From: Prochlorococcus sp. AG-442-B03
Lineage (GTDB): Bacteria; Cyanobacteriota; Cyanobacteriia; PCC-6307; Cyanobiaceae
Reading direction: 5' to 3'
Length of the DNA stretch: 64,000 nt
Assembly: GCA_003212395.1 (NCBI GenBank)
Contig: QCPU01000006.1
Coordinates: 1-64,000, forward strand
In this document: in pieces, positions 32,973 to 42,775 of the stretch
Layout of the letters: each line of letters starts with the position of its first letter
Numbering within the stretch: the stretch's first letter is position 1
The notes under the pieces: model-generated
The model's database searches: none
What the model was told of the DNA's origin: nothing
The model's input: the letters and a program-made list of their open reading frames with translations, nothing else
Position numbers and translations under genes: made by a program

Positions 32973-32996
32973 AAAAAAGCAGCCTTGAGGCTGCTT
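32973..32996 (-). terminator. Intrinsic terminator of the initiator tRNA
   Basis: AAGCAGCC / GGCTGCTT inverted repeat with TTGA loop (32977-32996), followed on the minus strand by six T at 32973-32978. It begins a few bases after the tRNA 3' end. Confidence 0.85.
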
Positions 32997-33001
32997 CTAA
33001 A

Positions 33002-33078
<77 letters not shown>

Positions 33079-33123
33079 TCATATACATAGCATACATCTG
33101 AAAGGGTTATTTTTTTCTGTTTT

Positions 33124-34089
33124 TTAGGATTCTTGGAATTTTAATTTACCTTTAACTTCTAGTCGCACTCCTTCAGAAAAATTAAATACCTTTTCTTCGA
33201 TGTCTTGAATTCTTAAGTCAGAAATCCACTCTAACTGTTTTAGTAAGTGAAGACTAACAGCATGCTTTGCTCTTTTTGAACCGTCTTCTACTTTTAAAGC
33301 TATTCCTATACCTTCATTTACCTTACATAAACACTGTATTCCTTCGGCACCACCTTTACCAATAACATTCCCATGTGAAGCTTTAATTATTTCTGTATCA
33401 AATTTATTGTGGTCACTTATCATTGTTGGGTTTGTTGTCATAGCTCTGCTGATTTGTTCTAATTCAGCATTTTCGGAACTGCTTAGAAGTGAATATAGCC
33501 TCGACATTTCTAATAGTTTTAGATAAAGAGTGGGGGCACCACAATCATCACGTTCAGCGTTTATTTCAGATGCCGGGATTTCAAGTAATTCAGAAATAAT
33601 TCTGAATATTTCGATTTGAAGTGGATGATCCCCCTTTAAGTAACTATCTAATGGCCAATTCATTTTTTTGCATGTAGCTAAAAAAGCAGCATGTTTACCC
33701 GAACAATTATGTTCTAATGGACTTGTCCTGGATTTTGGACATTTCAGATTATTAATGTCAATGTCATATTCCCATAAAATTTTGAAGGCTTCCCTTGAAT
33801 GAATTTTTGATCCACTATGAGATCCGCATGCCAACGCAATTGATTTTGATTCATTATTTATTTTTGATGCAGCTCCACTACTAACGAAAGGGATTGCTTG
33901 AAAAGGTTTTAGAGCTGACCTTATGAAACTTCTATATTCTGGATTTCCTGCGCACATTAAAACCCTCCCTTTTTTGTCAGTAATAACAGCATGAATTTTA
34001 TGGATTGACTCAATATTTGATCCTCTCATTAAGGTCGCTTGTAAAGGAGGATTGTTAGAAGTGTAGAGGTTTTTGAAATTAGAAGTCAT
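33124..34089 (-). CDS. Asparaginase II family protein
   Basis: A 321-residue protein of the asparaginase_II family (COG4448), unrelated in fold to E. coli AnsB and resembling Rhizobium thermolabile L-asparaginase. Family landmarks: ATLMRGSNIESIHKIHAVI at the start, FIRSALKPFQAIPF, IALACGSHSGSKIHSREAF, LEHNCSGKHAAFLATC and the later GAEGIQCLC. It would release ammonium from asparagine. It begins immediately after the stop of the CGLD27 gene. Confidence 0.85.
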   Translation of the reverse strand: MTSNFKNLYTSNNPPLQATLMRGSNIESIHKIHAVITDKKGRVLMCAGNPEYRSFIRSALKPFQAIPFVSSGAASKINNESKSIALACGSHSGSKIHSREAFKILWEYDIDINNLKCPKSRTSPLEHNCSGKHAAFLATCKKMNWPLDSYLKGDHPLQIEIFRIISELLEIPASEINAERDDCGAPTLYLKLLEMSRLYSLLSSSENAELEQISRAMTTNPTMISDHNKFDTEIIKASHGNVIGKGGAEGIQCLCKVNEGIGIALKVEDGSKRAKHAVSLHLLKQLEWISDLRIQDIEEKVFNFSEGVRLEVKGKLKFQES

Positions 34090-34584
34090 TTAGAAATTAT
34101 TGTATTGAAAAATCAAAATGCCAGACAATGCTAAGACTGAAATAATAGAGAAAATTTGAATTAAATTTTTTAAAATAGGCTTTACCTCAATTGAGGCAAT
34201 AAGTGATTCTTTTTCTTTTAAAGCTAATGGCTTTTCCCAAACTTGACCGTCATACCAACCTGATTCCTCGTATTCAATTTTTTCAGATATTAATCTATTA
34301 AATATATGATTCCAACCTAAATATAACCTTATTGAAATTAAGAGAGGTATTGATAAGCTGCTAAAAAAACTTAAAACTATGTATCTTAAAATGGATGTTT
34401 TGAAATATACACTTCCTGAAGAAATGATAAGAAATAGAATAAAAGCTCCGACCCAGAATTTTATCAATATATTAATTAGTGACTTTTTTGTTTTAGGCCA
34501 GGAAAAGATTTTGGATTTTGATAATTCTATGAATTCATTTGTGGGTTGTTGCTCTCTAGGGACAGGACATTTAGATTCGTTCAT
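34090..34584 (-). CDS. CGLD27 family (DUF1230) protein
   Basis: A 164-residue protein conserved in cyanobacteria and plastids. It begins CPVPREQQPTNEFIELSKS and FSWPKTKK, then two membrane helices (about 40-62 and 66-86), LGWNHIFNRLISEKIEYEESGWYDGQVWEKP and a final C-terminal helix. The plant and algal homologue CGLD27 is linked to photosynthesis and iron response; the molecular role is unknown. Spacing to the neighbouring genes is 0 and 8 bases, suggesting one operon. Confidence 0.85.
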   Translation of the reverse strand: MNESKCPVPREQQPTNEFIELSKSKIFSWPKTKKSLINILIKFWVGAFILFLIISSGSVYFKTSILRYIVLSFFSSLSIPLLISIRLYLGWNHIFNRLISEKIEYEESGWYDGQVWEKPLALKEKESLIASIEVKPILKNLIQIFSIISVLALSGILIFQYNNF

Positions 34585-34592
34585 AAAATAGA

Positions 34593-34943
34593 TTATGGAA
34601 ATATAAGATTATCTCCATTACTCCAGAATGATTCAAGGTCATAATATTTTCTTATATCTGGTTGAAAAATATTTACAATAAAATCACCATAATCGAGTAA
34701 AGCCCATTTTGCTTCGTTAACCCCTTCTTTTCGTATCGGTTCAATTTTAGCCTTATCTCTAAGCTCTCCCTCTACAGAGTTAGTTATAGCTCTTACTTGT
34801 ACATCAGATAATCCTTCTGCGATCAAAATCCATTCACTAATAAATGATACTTTTTCAATTTTTATAAGTTTTATATCTTTTGCCTTTTTTTCATCACATG
34901 CTTTAGCTGCCATTAAAACCAAACTTTTATTGTCCATAAACAT
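34593..34943 (-). CDS. rsfS: Ribosome silencing factor RsfS (Iojap family)
   Basis: A 116-residue protein (114 if Met 3 at 34937 is used). It blocks subunit joining by binding ribosomal protein L14 under poor nutrition. ACDEKKAKDIKLIKIEKVS, DVQVRAITNSVEGELRDK and the KWALLDYGDFIVNIFQPDIRKYYDLESFWS ending are the family's core. The start overlaps the DUF3318 gene by 17 bases. Confidence 0.92.
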   Translation of the reverse strand: MFMDNKSLVLMAAKACDEKKAKDIKLIKIEKVSFISEWILIAEGLSDVQVRAITNSVEGELRDKAKIEPIRKEGVNEAKWALLDYGDFIVNIFQPDIRKYYDLESFWSNGDNLIFP

Positions 34944-35565
34944 TTTCGCTTGAAACTGATTTTTCTGAACCTTCTTGCTGAGATAATTCTGATCTCGCTT
35001 TTTCTGCTCTTTTTCTTAAGGCATCTAATCTATCTTCAAAGAAACTTCTTTTTTTCTTTTTTCGTGTCTTATCTATTAACTCCTTTAATGCTCCTCCAAG
35101 ACTTTTATAAGCATTTGGAATGCTGTATCCAAATCTACAAGCAATATCTATAGCTCTTTCATCTGCATAGATAGCATCTTGAAGTTTTTTTTCAGAATTA
35201 TTTTTTAAATATAATCTATACCCTGCAAAACTTGATAAACCAAGAGCAAGTAATAAAAGTAACCCATCTTGTACCCATAACTCTCCTATCGCCCCTCCAA
35301 GTCCTATAGCAAGGGCTGCCATTTCCCATCCATCTCTGGGAATAGCGTCATTTTGAATTTTTCCAACCTCGTGCCAAAATAACAGATTTCTGTGGTCAAG
35401 AGCAAAGTTATCCCATTCATCTAAATCTATTTGAATTTCTACTTCGTCACGACCGATTTCCTCAAGTGTTATTAAAGGTGGGTCTATAGCTGCAGCAGCT
35501 TCGACAAATACCCAACTTTCATTCTCTGGAGGCAACAAACTTTTAAGTCGCTGAAGTTCGCTCAT
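34927..35565 (-). CDS. DUF3318 domain protein
   Basis: A 212-residue cyanobacterial protein. It begins MSELQRLKSLLPPENESWVFVEAA and continues with the acidic WDNFALDHRNLLFWHEVGKIQND, two hydrophobic helices about 83-112, then DERAIDIACRFGYS and a basic coiled tail. The region HEVGKIQN resembles an HExxH-like context but lacks the second His, so a protease role is not claimed. It heads the operon with rsfS, CGLD27 and asparaginase. Confidence 0.8.
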   Translation of the reverse strand: MSELQRLKSLLPPENESWVFVEAAAAIDPPLITLEEIGRDEVEIQIDLDEWDNFALDHRNLLFWHEVGKIQNDAIPRDGWEMAALAIGLGGAIGELWVQDGLLLLLALGLSSFAGYRLYLKNNSEKKLQDAIYADERAIDIACRFGYSIPNAYKSLGGALKELIDKTRKKKKRSFFEDRLDALRKRAEKARSELSQQEGSEKSVSSENVYGQ

Positions 35566-35672
35566 AAAAAATTAATTTCTTTCAATACTATAGAAACAAA
35601 TGTTGCTTTTCAAGTAACTTGATTAACATCTGATGATTTATAAGTAGCATGAGATAAATGAAGTTTTAAATT

Positions 35673-38600
35673 ATGCCTCAAAGAGGTGATCTTAAGAAAA
35701 TTCTTATTCTAGGTTCTGGGCCAATAATTATAGGACAAGCATGCGAATTTGATTACTCTGGCACTCAAGCTTGCAAAGCTTTAAGAAACGCTGGTTATGA
35801 AATTGTCTTGATAAATTCAAATCCAGCATCAATAATGACTGATCCTGAGATTGCAAGCAAGACATATATTGAACCATTGACTCCTGAAATTGTTTCTCAG
35901 ATCATTTTAAGAGAGAAGCCTGATGCAATTCTTCCCACTATGGGAGGTCAAACAGCTTTGAATCTTGCGGTTAAATTATCAGAGTCAGATTTTTTAAAAC
36001 AAAATAATATTGAATTAATTGGTGCTGATTTAGGAGCTATTAATAAAGCTGAAGATAGAAAATTGTTTAAAGAATCGATGGAGAAAATAAATGTAAATGT
36101 TTGTCCATCTGGGATTGCATCCAACCTGGATGAAGCTATAGAGGTATCAAAAATAATTAGTTCCTATCCTCTTATAATAAGACCAGCATTTACTTTAGGT
36201 GGCGTAGGAGGTGGTATTGCTTTTAACCTTGAAGAATTTGTTGAGTTGTGTGAATCAGGTTTAGAGGAAAGTCCAAGTAATCAAATATTAATTGAAAAAT
36301 CACTTATTGGATGGAAGGAGTTTGAACTAGAGGTAATGAGAGATACTGCTGACAATGTAGTAATAGTTTGCAGTATTGAAAATCTAGACCCAATGGGTGT
36401 CCACACTGGAGATTCGATTACTGTTGCTCCTGCGCAGACATTAACAGATAAGGAGTATCAAAGGTTGAGGGATTTGTCATTGAAAATCATTAGAGAGGTA
36501 GGAGTTGAAACAGGAGGAAGTAATATTCAATTTGCAATAAATCCATCAAATGGAGAAGTAATTGTTATAGAAATGAATCCCCGTGTGAGCAGATCCTCTG
36601 CTTTGGCAAGTAAAGCAACTGGATTCCCAATAGCTAAGATTGCAGCTTTATTATCTGTTGGCTATACACTCGATGAGATTATTAATGATATTACAAAAAA
36701 AACACCTGCATGTTTTGAGCCATCTATAGATTACGTAGTCACTAAGATTCCAAGATTTGCCTTTGAAAAGTTTAAAGGCTCTTCAAATACTTTAAGCACT
36801 GCCATGAAATCCGTTGGTGAGTCAATGGCAATAGGGCGTTCTTTTGAAGAATCATTTCAGAAAGCATTAAGGTCATTAGAAGTAGGTGTTTTTGGGTGGG
36901 AATGTGATTCACTAGATGAATTTAAAAATGAAAGTCATATCAAAAATAGTTTAAGAAACCCTACATCTGAAAGAATTCTCCTAGTTAAAAAAGCTATGCA
37001 GTTTGGAAAAACTAATTCTTATATTCAAGAAATTACAAATATAGATTTATGGTTTATCGAAAAATTACGTAATATCTTTAATTTTGAAAATGAATTTTTG
37101 AGAGAAAAGGAACTTTATACTCTTGATAGGGATTTGATGTTGCATGCTAAACAATTAGGCTTTTCAGATCAACAGATAGCAAAGTTAACTAATTCTGATT
37201 TTTTTGAAGTGAGAAAATATAGAAAAAAACTTAACATAATACCAATCTATAAAACTGTTGATACTTGTTCTGCAGAATTCTCATCCTCAACTCCCTATCA
37301 TTATTCAACTTACGAAGAATCTTTCATTAATTCTAATTCTCAAGTTTTTGATAGCGAGATTTCATTAAATAGTAAATCAAAAAAAATTATGATTTTAGGA
37401 GGAGGTCCAAACAGAATTGGGCAGGGAATAGAATTTGATTACTGTTGTTGTCATGCATCATATCAAGCCTCTACAAATGGTTATAAAACAATAATGGTTA
37501 ATAGTAACCCTGAAACTGTATCAACAGATTATGATACAAGCGATATTTTATATTTTGAGCCTGTAACTTTGGAGGATGTGCTCAACATAATAGAAGCTGA
37601 AAATCCTTATGGTTTGATAGTTCAATTTGGAGGTCAAACCCCACTAAAATTATCATTACCTTTGTTTGAATGGCTTAAATCTAAAGATGGGGTCAGAACT
37701 GGATCAAAAATTCTTGGGACTTCTCCAAAATCTATCGATTTAGCAGAAGATAGAGAGGAATTTACAAAAATACTTGAAGAATTAAGTATTAGACAACCTT
37801 TAAACGGTATTGCACGTAATCAAAATGAAGCAGAAATTGTAGCAAAAAATATAGGCTTCCCCTTGGTTGTAAGACCTTCTTATGTTTTAGGAGGAAGGGC
37901 AATGGAAATTGTTAAAGATGAGAAAGAATTATCTAGATACATCTCTGAAGCAGTTAAGGTATCGCCTGATCTTCCAATCCTTCTTGATCAATATTTGAAT
38001 AATGCTATTGAGATAGATGTTGATGCTTTATGCGATTCAGAGGGCTCGGTTGTAATTGCTGGTTTAATGGAACATGTGGAACCTGCAGGTATTCATTCAG
38101 GAGATTCAGCTTGTTGTTTACCATCCATTTCACTTTCATCATCCACAATAGAAAATGTAAAGAACTGGACTAAATTAATTGCACAAAGATTAAATGTTGT
38201 TGGATTAATTAATTTGCAATTTGCAGTAACAAATACAAATAATAAAGAAAATAAATTATTTATTCTTGAAGCAAATCCAAGAGCATCAAGGACTGTCCCA
38301 TTTGTTTCAAAAGCCATAGGTAAACCAGTTGCAAAATTAGCTACCCAATTAATGCAAGGTTTTACATTAGAAGATATTAATTTCATACAAGAAATTTATC
38401 CAAAATATCAGGCAGTAAAAGAGGCTGTTCTACCTTTCAAAAGATTTCCTGGATCTGATACATTACTTGGCCCTGAAATGAGATCTACCGGAGAAGTAAT
38501 GGGTTTAGCTAAAGATTTTGGAATTGCTTATGCTAAGTCGGAGTTGGCAGCAGGAAATGGTGTTCCTTTAGAAGGAGTAGCTTTTTTGTCTACAAATGAT

Positions 38601-38969
38601 TTAGATAAAAAAAATCTTGAGGAAGTTGCTAGAGAACTGTTGATTTTAGGATTTAAATTAATAGCAACAAAAGGTACAGCAGCATATTTGGTAAATTTAG
38701 GCATTCAAGTCGAAGAGGTGCTAAAAGTTCATGAAGGTAGACCAAATATTGAGGACCTAATTCGTTCTGGACTTGTTCAATTAATAATTAATACTCCAAT
38801 AGGTTCACAGGCTCTTCATGATGACGCTTATTTGAGACGTGCTGCTCTAGAATACAATATTCCTACTTTTACAACTATCCCTGGAGCAAAGGCAGCTATT
38901 AAAGCAATTAAAGCTTTGCAATTTAATAAAATCGATGCTTACTCTCTGCAAGAAATCCATAATTATTGA
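35673..38969 (+). CDS. carB: Carbamoyl-phosphate synthase large subunit
   Basis: A 1098-residue enzyme that makes carbamoyl phosphate from glutamine-derived ammonia, bicarbonate and two ATP for pyrimidines and arginine. It has two homologous ATP-grasp halves: [20 protein letters not shown] near residue 10 and [20 protein letters not shown] near 575, with [12 protein letters not shown] and [14 protein letters not shown] as phosphate loops. The C-terminal MGS-like allosteric domain is [14 protein letters not shown] onward. Length fits the family. carA is not in the window. Confidence 0.97.
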   Translation: MPQRGDLKKILILGSGPIIIGQACEFDYSGTQACKALRNAGYEIVLINSNPASIMTDPEIASKTYIEPLTPEIVSQIILREKPDAILPTMGGQTALNLAVKLSESDFLKQNNIELIGADLGAINKAEDRKLFKESMEKINVNVCPSGIASNLDEAIEVSKIISSYPLIIRPAFTLGGVGGGIAFNLEEFVELCESGLEESPSNQILIEKSLIGWKEFELEVMRDTADNVVIVCSIENLDPMGVHTGDSITVAPAQTLTDKEYQRLRDLSLKIIREVGVETGGSNIQFAINPSNGEVIVIEMNPRVSRSSALASKATGFPIAKIAALLSVGYTLDEIINDITKKTPACFEPSIDYVVTKIPRFAFEKFKGSSNTLSTAMKSVGESMAIGRSFEESFQKALRSLEVGVFGWECDSLDEFKNESHIKNSLRNPTSERILLVKKAMQFGKTNSYIQEITNIDLWFIEKLRNIFNFENEFLREKELYTLDRDLMLHAKQLGFSDQQIAKLTNSDFFEVRKYRKKLNIIPIYKTVDTCSAEFSSSTPYHYSTYEESFINSNSQVFDSEISLNSKSKKIMILGGGPNRIGQGIEFDYCCCHASYQASTNGYKTIMVNSNPETVSTDYDTSDILYFEPVTLEDVLNIIEAENPYGLIVQFGGQTPLKLSLPLFEWLKSKDGVRTGSKILGTSPKSIDLAEDREEFTKILEELSIRQPLNGIARNQNEAEIVAKNIGFPLVVRPSYVLGGRAMEIVKDEKELSRYISEAVKVSPDLPILLDQYLNNAIEIDVDALCDSEGSVVIAGLMEHVEPAGIHSGDSACCLPSISLSSSTIENVKNWTKLIAQRLNVVGLINLQFAVTNTNNKENKLFILEANPRASRTVPFVSKAIGKPVAKLATQLMQGFTLEDINFIQEIYPKYQAVKEAVLPFKRFPGSDTLLGPEMRSTGEVMGLAKDFGIAYAKSELAAGNGVPLEGVAFLSTNDLDKKNLEEVARELLILGFKLIATKGTAAYLVNLGIQVEEVLKVHEGRPNIEDLIRSGLVQLIINTPIGSQALHDDAYLRRAALEYNIPTFTTIPGAKAAIKAIKALQFNKIDAYSLQEIHNY

Positions 38970-38973
38970 AATT

Positions 38974-39192
38974 TTACTCTAAGTTTTTTAGTTTTTCTCT
39001 TAATTGATTAGCTAAATAGTTTCGGCTAATTGAAAGTAATTTAAGAGTGTCTTGATGCATCTTAAGTTGTGTCTCCGCTATTTGTAATGCTTTTATTGAT
39101 TCTTTTATTTCATTAGAAAATTCATTTATTAAATATTTTTTCCCTTCAAAGGTTAAAACTGGATTAGCAGAATCATTTGTGTTTTCGCTCAT
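38974..39192 (-). CDS. DUF6447 family protein
   Basis: A 72-residue protein in a family common in cyanobacteria. PVLTFEGKKYLINEFSNEIKES and ALQIAETQLKMHQDTLKLLSIS are the typical blocks: a small beta hairpin followed by a long helix that may form a coiled coil. Its role is unknown. It converges with carB four bases away. Confidence 0.7.
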   Translation of the reverse strand: MSENTNDSANPVLTFEGKKYLINEFSNEIKESIKALQIAETQLKMHQDTLKLLSISRNYLANQLREKLKNLE

Positions 39193-39222
39193 TAATTTAC
39201 CTTTTTAACATTTAAAATAGAA

Positions 39223-40929
39223 TCATAAATTTTTAATCAATTGTTTTTCACACAATTCTTTATAAATTCCAGGTTTATTTATTAAATCAATATGCTTCCC
39301 AACTTGAATAATTTCGCCTTTATTGAAAACAACTATTTTATTTGCCTTTTGAGTAGTGGCTAATCTATGAGCAATTACAATAACTGTTCTATCTTTCATG
39401 GCTCTATTAAGTCCCTCTTGGACTTCAGATTCTGATTCTGCATCTAGTGCACTTGTAGCCTCATCTAAAAGAAGAATAGACGGGTCCCCTAGTATCGCTC
39501 TAGCAATGGCTATCCTCTGGATCTGACCACCTGATAAATTTGATCCCCTTTCGGTTATCTTAGTTTCATATTTCTCAGGAAGCTTTTGAATAAAGTTGTG
39601 AGCATTAGCTATTTTTGCTGATTCAATAACTTCTTCTTTTGTATAACTCCTACCCATTCTCATTACATCAATAATTTTTCCCGAAAATAAAAATGGCTGT
39701 TGTTGTACTAATGCAATATTTTTTCTTATATCTTTTGTATTTAATAAATTGAGATTTTTATCATCAATAAAAATGTCTCCACTATGAGGAGTTATAAATT
39801 TCAATATCAATGCCATCATTGTACTTTTTCCAGCCCCTGAAGCTCCAACGAAAGCCGTAACTTCCCCTTTTTTAATTTCTAAATTGATGTTTTTAAGAAC
39901 TTGATTATCTTTTTTGTAAGCGAAATTAACTTTCTTGAAACTTATTTTGCCTTCAATATTGAAGATCCTTGTTAAATCTTCTTTATCATTTTCGATAGAT
40001 TCTAGATTTATGTTTTTCAACCTTTTTATTGATGCTTCTGCCTGTTTATAGTCATTAAAATTAGTACTTACATGACTAATGGGATCAATAAGCATCAATA
40101 TTGCAGCAAAGAAACTACTAAATTCTTCGCTTGTTAGAAAGCCAAGATTGATTCTTGCGGCTCCTAAACCTAATATTGCTAATATTCCAAATGCTTCTAC
40201 AAATCCTACAACTGGATGTTGAAATGCAAGTAATTTTAATGTTTTATATTTTGCTTTTTTATTTGCACTTAATCTTTTATAAAATCTATTCTCAATCCAA
40301 TTTTCTGCAGCAAAAGCCCTTATTGTCGACATTCCATTTATAGATTCACTTATTAAACCTGCTAAATTACTTGTGGATTCTTGACTTTTCTCAGATGCTA
40401 TTAAAACTCTTCTTCCAAAACTATTTACTGAAAAAATAATCAATGGAGCTAAAACAAAAGTTGATAATGTTAGTGACCAATCTACATAAAACATATAAAT
40501 TATTACCACTAATAACTGTAAAGTGCATGGAATAGTATCTTGAGCTGTTTTATAAATAACCTCGCTCACCCTATCTGCATCTTCTGTAAGTCTATATGTG
40601 ATATCTCCTGATGAAATCTTTTCAACAGAATTCATCTCTATTTTTTGAATTTTGCTAAATAAATTTACTCTCATTACTTCACTAATTTCTAAAGATGGTT
40701 TTGCAATAAATACATCTTGTCCAAATTGAGCAGTTTTCTGAACTAAAAATACAAATAAAGACTTAATTATTATGTTAGATACTTTTGAGAGATCACCAGA
40801 CCCAATTGCTGGGATTAAGTTTCCAGCTAAATAAGCTAACAAAGGCCAACAACCTACGTAAATAAGCATGCATATAAAGCCCTTTATAAATCTATTTGAA
40901 TATGGTCTGACTGGTGGTATTAGTCTCAA
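39223..40929 (-). CDS. ABC exporter, fused permease and ATPase (MsbA/HlyB type)
   Basis: A 568-residue half-transporter. The first about 310 residues are an ABC exporter membrane domain with six helices; the rest is the ATPase with Walker A FVGASGAGKSTMMA (about 361-374), signature NLSGGQIQRIAIARA, Walker B SILLLDEATSALDAES and H-loop IVIAHRLATTQ. It should dimerise and export lipid, peptide or another compound. No substrate genes are nearby. Confidence 0.92.
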   Translation of the reverse strand: MRLIPPVRPYSNRFIKGFICMLIYVGCWPLLAYLAGNLIPAIGSGDLSKVSNIIIKSLFVFLVQKTAQFGQDVFIAKPSLEISEVMRVNLFSKIQKIEMNSVEKISSGDITYRLTEDADRVSEVIYKTAQDTIPCTLQLLVVIIYMFYVDWSLTLSTFVLAPLIIFSVNSFGRRVLIASEKSQESTSNLAGLISESINGMSTIRAFAAENWIENRFYKRLSANKKAKYKTLKLLAFQHPVVGFVEAFGILAILGLGAARINLGFLTSEEFSSFFAAILMLIDPISHVSTNFNDYKQAEASIKRLKNINLESIENDKEDLTRIFNIEGKISFKKVNFAYKKDNQVLKNINLEIKKGEVTAFVGASGAGKSTMMALILKFITPHSGDIFIDDKNLNLLNTKDIRKNIALVQQQPFLFSGKIIDVMRMGRSYTKEEVIESAKIANAHNFIQKLPEKYETKITERGSNLSGGQIQRIAIARAILGDPSILLLDEATSALDAESESEVQEGLNRAMKDRTVIVIAHRLATTQKANKIVVFNKGEIIQVGKHIDLINKPGIYKELCEKQLIKNL

Positions 40930-40984
40930 GATATTATATTTAATTATTTATCCTACTTTATCAATATCTTTGGGTATAAAAACA

Positions 40985-41161
40985 ATGAAATTGGATCAAT
41001 TCTTAAAATGGAAAAATTTAGTCTCTTCTGGTGGCGAAGCAAAAATATTTATTAAATCCGGCTCTGTCAAAGTTAATGGTGTAATAGAAACTAGGAGAGG
41101 CAGAAAATTAAACAAGGGGGATAAAGTAATATTTCTAAAAAATGAATTAATTTTTGAATAG
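40985..41161 (+). CDS. S4-domain RNA-binding protein (YbcJ/RlbA type)
   Basis: I use ATG at 40985 (MKLDQFLKWKNLVSSGGEAK); the longer frame back to 40868 overlaps the ABC exporter start and lacks family similarity. The 58-residue product is a lone S4 domain with the typical L-x-x-x-G-L/V-x-x-S-G-G-x-A-K and G-x-V-x-V-N-G-x-x-E-x-R-R-G-x-K-L pattern. Such proteins bind structured rRNA or tRNA. It is divergently transcribed from the ABC exporter, 55 bases apart. Confidence 0.88.
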   Translation: MKLDQFLKWKNLVSSGGEAKIFIKSGSVKVNGVIETRRGRKLNKGDKVIFLKNELIFE

Positions 41162-41213
41162 TTAGCTTATTCAACTCACTTTGTATTAGTATATTTTTCT
41201 TGGAGATAGTATT

Positions 41214-41939
41214 TTGAGAAAATCTGTAATTGCTGGTAATTGGAAAATGCACATGACTTGTGCTCAGGCTAAGTCTTATTTAGAGGAGTTTATACCTTTA
41301 ATAAAAAACATAAAGGATGATCGTAAAGTTGTTATTGCGCCACCTTTTACTGCTATATCAACCTTTTCTGATCATTCTGATTTTGATTATTTAGATATTT
41401 CTAGTCAAAATATTCATTGGGAAGATGAAGGAGCATTTACTGCAGAAATATCTCCAAAAATGCTTCTTGAACATGGTGTCTCATATGCAATCGTTGGACA
41501 CAGTGAACCTAGGAAATATTTTAGTGAAAGTGATGAACAAATTAATAAAAGAGCAGTTTTTGCTCAGTCTAGTGGACTTACTCCAATAGTTTGTGTTGGA
41601 GAAACATTAGAGCAAAGAGAGAGAGGAGAAGCTGATAGAGTTATTACTAGACAGGTTGAACAAGGATTAGAAAATACAAATCCTTCTAATTTAATTGTTG
41701 CCTATGAACCAATATGGGCTATTGGGACAGGTAAAACATGCGAGGCTAAAGACGCTAATAAGATCTGTTCTTTGATTCGGAAATTAATAGGTTTTGATGA
41801 TGTGATTATTCAATATGGAGGATCTGTTAAACCAAATAATATTGACGAAATAATGTCAATGAGTGATATAGATGGGGTTTTAGTTGGAGGGGCTTCATTA
41901 GATCCGAATAGTTTTGCAAGAATTGCAAATTATAAATAA
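41214..41939 (+). CDS. tpiA: Triosephosphate isomerase
   Basis: A 241-residue enzyme interconverting DHAP and G3P in the Calvin cycle and glycolysis. The start is TTG at 41214 with TTGGAG upstream. Catalytic residues are clear: K11 (GNWKMH), His in [10 protein letters not shown], Glu in [13 protein letters not shown], and the phosphate loop GGSVKPNN / GVLVGGASL. The last 26 bases overlap the start of folP. Confidence 0.96.
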   Translation: MRKSVIAGNWKMHMTCAQAKSYLEEFIPLIKNIKDDRKVVIAPPFTAISTFSDHSDFDYLDISSQNIHWEDEGAFTAEISPKMLLEHGVSYAIVGHSEPRKYFSESDEQINKRAVFAQSSGLTPIVCVGETLEQRERGEADRVITRQVEQGLENTNPSNLIVAYEPIWAIGTGKTCEAKDANKICSLIRKLIGFDDVIIQYGGSVKPNNIDEIMSMSDIDGVLVGGASLDPNSFARIANYK

Positions 41940-42767
41940 CAAAAACCCATGGCCAAAAGGGTGGGGAAAACAAACTTCAATTATGGGGGTTATTAATTTA
42001 ACTCCTGATTCATTTAGTGATGGTGGAGAATTAAACTCTAAAAAAAAAGTTTTGGATCAGGTTAATAATTTTTTGCGTAATGGTGTTGATGTTATTGATC
42101 TTGGTGCTCAGAGTACAAGGCCTGGGGCTGAAGAAGTTGGCTCTTGCATAGAAATAAAAAGATTGATCCCATATCTGAAATTAATAAAATCGGAATATCC
42201 AGATGTTTTAATCTCTATTGATACTTTTAATTCTGAGGTGGCTTTTGAAGCTCTTTTAAATGGTGCTAATTGGATAAATGATGTTACCGGAGGAAGAAGA
42301 GATATTAAAATTTTGGATGTTGTATCAAAATTCAACTGCCCATTCGTCATTACTCATAGTCGTGGAAATAGTCAAAATATGAATGAACTTTCTAAATACG
42401 ATAATGTATTGAGTGAAGTTAAGTTCTCTCTTGAGACTTTGATAAACAATGCTTTAGAGAAGAACGTATCGAAAAAAAATATAATTGTGGATCCTGGAAT
42501 TGGTTTTCAAAGGATATTACTCATAATTTGGAAATCTTGAGAAACTTAGAGGTATTTAAAAAATGGAATTTGCCGATTTTGATTGGTGCATCAAGAAAAA
42601 GATTCATAGGAGAAATTTTGAATGAGAAAAATCCAAAAGAAAGGGACATTGGAACACTCGCAATAAGTTGTCTTTGTTCACAATCTAAAATTGATATTGT
42701 GAGAGTTCACAACGTAAAACTAAATTATCAAATACTTAAAGTTGCTGATAGGATATACAGAAAATAA
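41914..42767 (+). pseudogene. folP: Dihydropteroate synthase, interrupted by one frameshift
   Basis: Two overlapping frames make one DHPS. The first (TTG start at 41914, 208 codons) has VINLTPDSFSDGG, DLGAQSTRPGAEEV, SIDTFNSEV, NDVTGGRRD, THSRGNSQNM and DPGIGF; the second supplies DITHNLEILRNL, GASRKRFIGE and VRVHNVKLN, ending at 42767. They join if one base is added at about 42508, for example TTTT to TTTTT giving GIGFSKDITHN. DHPS is needed for folate and is usually essential, so an assembly error is likely; true decay is the alternative. It overlaps tpiA by 26 bases. Confidence 0.85.
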
Positions 42768-42775
42768 AAAGATTA

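Noticed and set aside
34927..35565. HExxH-like metalloprotease in the DUF3318 protein
   Set aside because: The sequence FWHEVGKIQ has only one His in the region and no second ligand, so no protease claim is made.
41914..42767. Two separate short genes instead of one folP
   Set aside because: Their motifs are consecutive parts of one DHPS, and a one-base change unites them.
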